Positions 8,166-9,263 of a stretch of DNA of 9,263 nucleotides are shown piece by piece; within the stretch, counting starts at the first letter, position 1, and the number at the start of each line of letters is the position of its first letter. Origin of the DNA: an uncultured Eubacteriales bacterium (GTDB taxonomy: Bacteria > Bacillota > Clostridia > Oscillospirales > Acutalibacteraceae); NCBI GenBank assembly GCA_900319655.1, contig ONPH01000038.1, forward strand, positions 1 to 9,263. Reading direction: 5' to 3'. The notes beneath the pieces are model-generated. The model had not been told where the DNA came from. It did no database searches and saw nothing but the letters and a program-made list of their open reading frames with translations. Made by a program: the position numbers and the translations under genes.

Positions 8166-8705
8166 ATGAAATTTCAAAAAAAGTACGTAATTGCGGCGGC
8201 GCTTGTCCTTGCCTTAGGCGCGGCGGTGTATGTTAACTGGCAGTTTACCACGAACAACAATACAAGCGTCAAGGAGCTCGGCGCGGCTTCATACGTAAAC
8301 GCGACGGCAGCGGCAACCGCTGACGAAGCCAAGCAGACCGCGGCGCAGTCAAAGGAACAGCAGAGCTACTTTGCCGCCGAGCGGACAAAACGCCAGAGCA
8401 CTCAGGACAAAATCCTCGACGAAGCAAAGGAGATTTTTAACCTTGAAAACGCCGATGAAGCGGATGTTTCCGAAGCGCAAAAGAATGTGGAGAAGGTTCT
8501 TAAGAGCTTCACAATCCAAGACAGTATCGAAAGCATAATCAAGGCGAAGGGCTTTTCGGACTGCCTTTGCTATATCAGCGACGAGGGCGTGTCGGTAATC
8601 GTACCCGAAAGCGAGCTTAACGACAATTCCGTGCTCGTAATCGACGACGCGGTTGTGTCGCACTACGACGTCGCGTATGAAAATATCTCAATCGTCGGCG
8701 CGTAA
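8166..8705 (+). CDS. spoIIIAH: Stage III sporulation protein AH, SpoIIQ-binding channel protein
   Basis: Mother-cell membrane protein whose extracytoplasmic domain binds SpoIIQ from the forespore across the intermembrane space. The ATG at 8166 gives 179 residues: a short KFQKK cytoplasmic tail, one membrane segment (7-23) ending in the family's VNW, and a low-complexity Ala/Thr-rich linker (about 30-65). A helical region with YFAAERTKRQSTQDKILDEA (68-87) follows, then the ring-building C-terminus with IESIIKAKGFSDCLCYISDEG (121-141). The upstream frame opens from 8127 within spoIIIAG, but that would add a polar extension before the membrane segment. AAAGG (8150-8154) overlaps the spoIIIAG stop. 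No SpoIIQ gene is in the window, as expected for an unlinked gene. Last gene of the operon. Confidence 0.94.
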   Translation: MKFQKKYVIAAALVLALGAAVYVNWQFTTNNNTSVKELGAASYVNATAAATADEAKQTAAQSKEQQSYFAAERTKRQSTQDKILDEAKEIFNLENADEADVSEAQKNVEKVLKSFTIQDSIESIIKAKGFSDCLCYISDEGVSVIVPESELNDNSVLVIDDAVVSHYDVAYENISIVGA

Positions 8706-8716
8706 AAAATCCTTTG

Positions 8717-8756
8717 GACTGGCTTATTACCGTAAAGGTTTTAAGTCAGTCTTTTT
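8717..8756 (+). terminator. Rho-independent terminator of the spoIIIA operon
   Basis: A 10-bp stem pairs GACTGGCTTA (8717-8726) with 8742-8751, including one G-T pair. A small inner stem ACC/GGT lies inside the loop, and TTTTT (8752-8756) follows. It starts 11 bases after the spoIIIAH stop. Confidence 0.87.
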
Positions 8757-8759
8757 CTG

Positions 8760-8788
8760 TTTACTTTTTCGCTTGTATGTGCTATAAT
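8760..8788 (+). promoter_or_regulatory. Vegetative (sigma-A type) promoter of nusB
   Basis: TTTACT (8760-8765, 4 of 6 to TTGACA) is followed by a 17-base spacer and a perfect TATAAT (8783-8788) carrying an extended -10 TGC (8780-8782). Predicted transcription start is about 8795, leaving a leader of roughly 27 bases. The element separates housekeeping nusB expression from the sporulation operon. Confidence 0.8.
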
Positions 8789-8821
8789 ATATCCTGAATA
8801 AAAATGTAAAGTTGGGATAAT

Positions 8822-9247
8822 ATGTGTAAAGAAGATGTTAAGCTTACAAGGAGCGAAATGCGTGAGCAGGCGTTTATGCTTTTGTTCTCAAAATCCTTTG
8901 ACGACGAACCGCTCGAAGCCACAATCGACGACAACGCCGAGATGTTCAAGGGCGGAGTGTGCGCCTATGCTCAGGCTGCTGTCAGCGGAATTGAGGACAA
9001 GCGCGACGAAATCGACGGGATAATCTCCTCAAAGCTCAAAAAGGGCTGGACGCTGCGCAGAATTTCCAAGCCTTCGCTTGCGATTTTACGCCTTGCGGTG
9101 TTCGAGATTATGTACCTCGGCAACATCCCCGACGGTGTTGCGGTTAACGAGGCAGTTGAGCTTGCCAAAAAGTACACAATCGACGAGAGCGGCTTTATCA
9201 ACGGAATTCTCGGCTCAGTCGTAAGGGACAAAGAGGGCGCAAAATGA
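8822..9247 (+). CDS. nusB: Transcription antitermination factor NusB
   Basis: All-helical RNA-binding protein that, with NusE (S10), binds boxA and prevents premature termination, mainly in rRNA operons. The 141 residues are normal for the family. The N-terminus has the typical R-S-E-x-R-E-x-A-x-x-L-L-F pattern (10-22). The C-terminal half is the strongly conserved part: WTLRRISKPSLAILRLAVFE (76-95), IPDGVAVNEAVELAKKY (102-118) and ESGFINGILGSV (122-133). The ATG at 8822 has only a weak GGGAT ribosome binding site. The stop overlaps the next start as ATGA. The genes that intervene before nusB in Bacillus subtilis (accBC, yqhY) are absent here. Confidence 0.95.
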   Translation: MCKEDVKLTRSEMREQAFMLLFSKSFDDEPLEATIDDNAEMFKGGVCAYAQAAVSGIEDKRDEIDGIISSKLKKGWTLRRISKPSLAILRLAVFEIMYLGNIPDGVAVNEAVELAKKYTIDESGFINGILGSVVRDKEGAK

Positions 9248-9263
9248 GCCTGTTTTTGGGGAT
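9244..9263 (+). CDS. 5' end of a downstream gene, cut by the window edge
   Basis: An ATG at 9244 overlaps the nusB stop as ATGA and has GAGGG (9233-9237) six bases upstream, so a coupled gene very probably starts here. Only M-S-L-F-L-G is visible. In several clostridial genomes I recall an M22/TsaD-like glycoprotease-family gene after nusB beginning MSLFLGIDTS. That fits, but six residues cannot establish it; xseA or folD are the other common neighbours. Confidence 0.55.

Overview
The window reads as a stretch of core chromosome from an endospore-forming member of the Clostridia, most likely of the Oscillospiraceae/Ruminococcaceae type. Three things point there. The first gene is the clostridial fusion of IspH to an S1-domain protein. 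All eight genes of the spoIIIA sporulation operon are present in canonical order. Coding follows Gram-positive style, with AGGAGG-type ribosome binding sites, GTG starts and tight ATGA or TGATG junctions. Base composition looks moderate, so genus is not assigned. All clear genes are on the + strand, nothing looks horizontally acquired, and the longest gap between genes is 116 bases.

Layout. Positions 2-1321 hold the 3' part of ispH-S1: the end of IspH, then four S1 domains and an acidic Ala/Glu/Pro tail, closed by a strong terminator (1336-1361). A small HD-domain hydrolase of unknown substrate follows (1390-1965), then a hairpin with a T-run (1982-2013), then ligA (2033-4012), the NAD-dependent DNA ligase, with its own terminator (4025-4054). 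The spoIIIAA-AH operon runs from 4094 to 8705, with a candidate sigma-E promoter overlapping the ligA terminator, and ends at a terminator (8717-8756). nusB (8822-9247) has its own extended -10 promoter and overlaps by ATGA a gene that continues beyond the window.

How the genes work together. SpoIIIAA (ATPase), AB, AC, AD, AE, AF, AG and AH are the mother-cell components of the SpoIIIA-SpoIIQ channel ('feeding tube') that links mother cell and forespore after engulfment. Tight or overlapping spacing indicates one transcript with translational coupling. The flanking genes are housekeeping: isoprenoid synthesis and translation (ispH-S1), DNA replication and repair (ligA), and transcription antitermination (nusB).

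I do not see an undescribed system. The observations most worth a second look are the in-frame upstream extension of the S1 gene and the Shine-Dalgarno-like sequence buried at the domain junction; the compact SpoIIIAG, which lacks most of the insertion present in the Bacillus subtilis protein; the candidate sigma-E promoter on top of the ligA terminator; and the palindrome before ligA.
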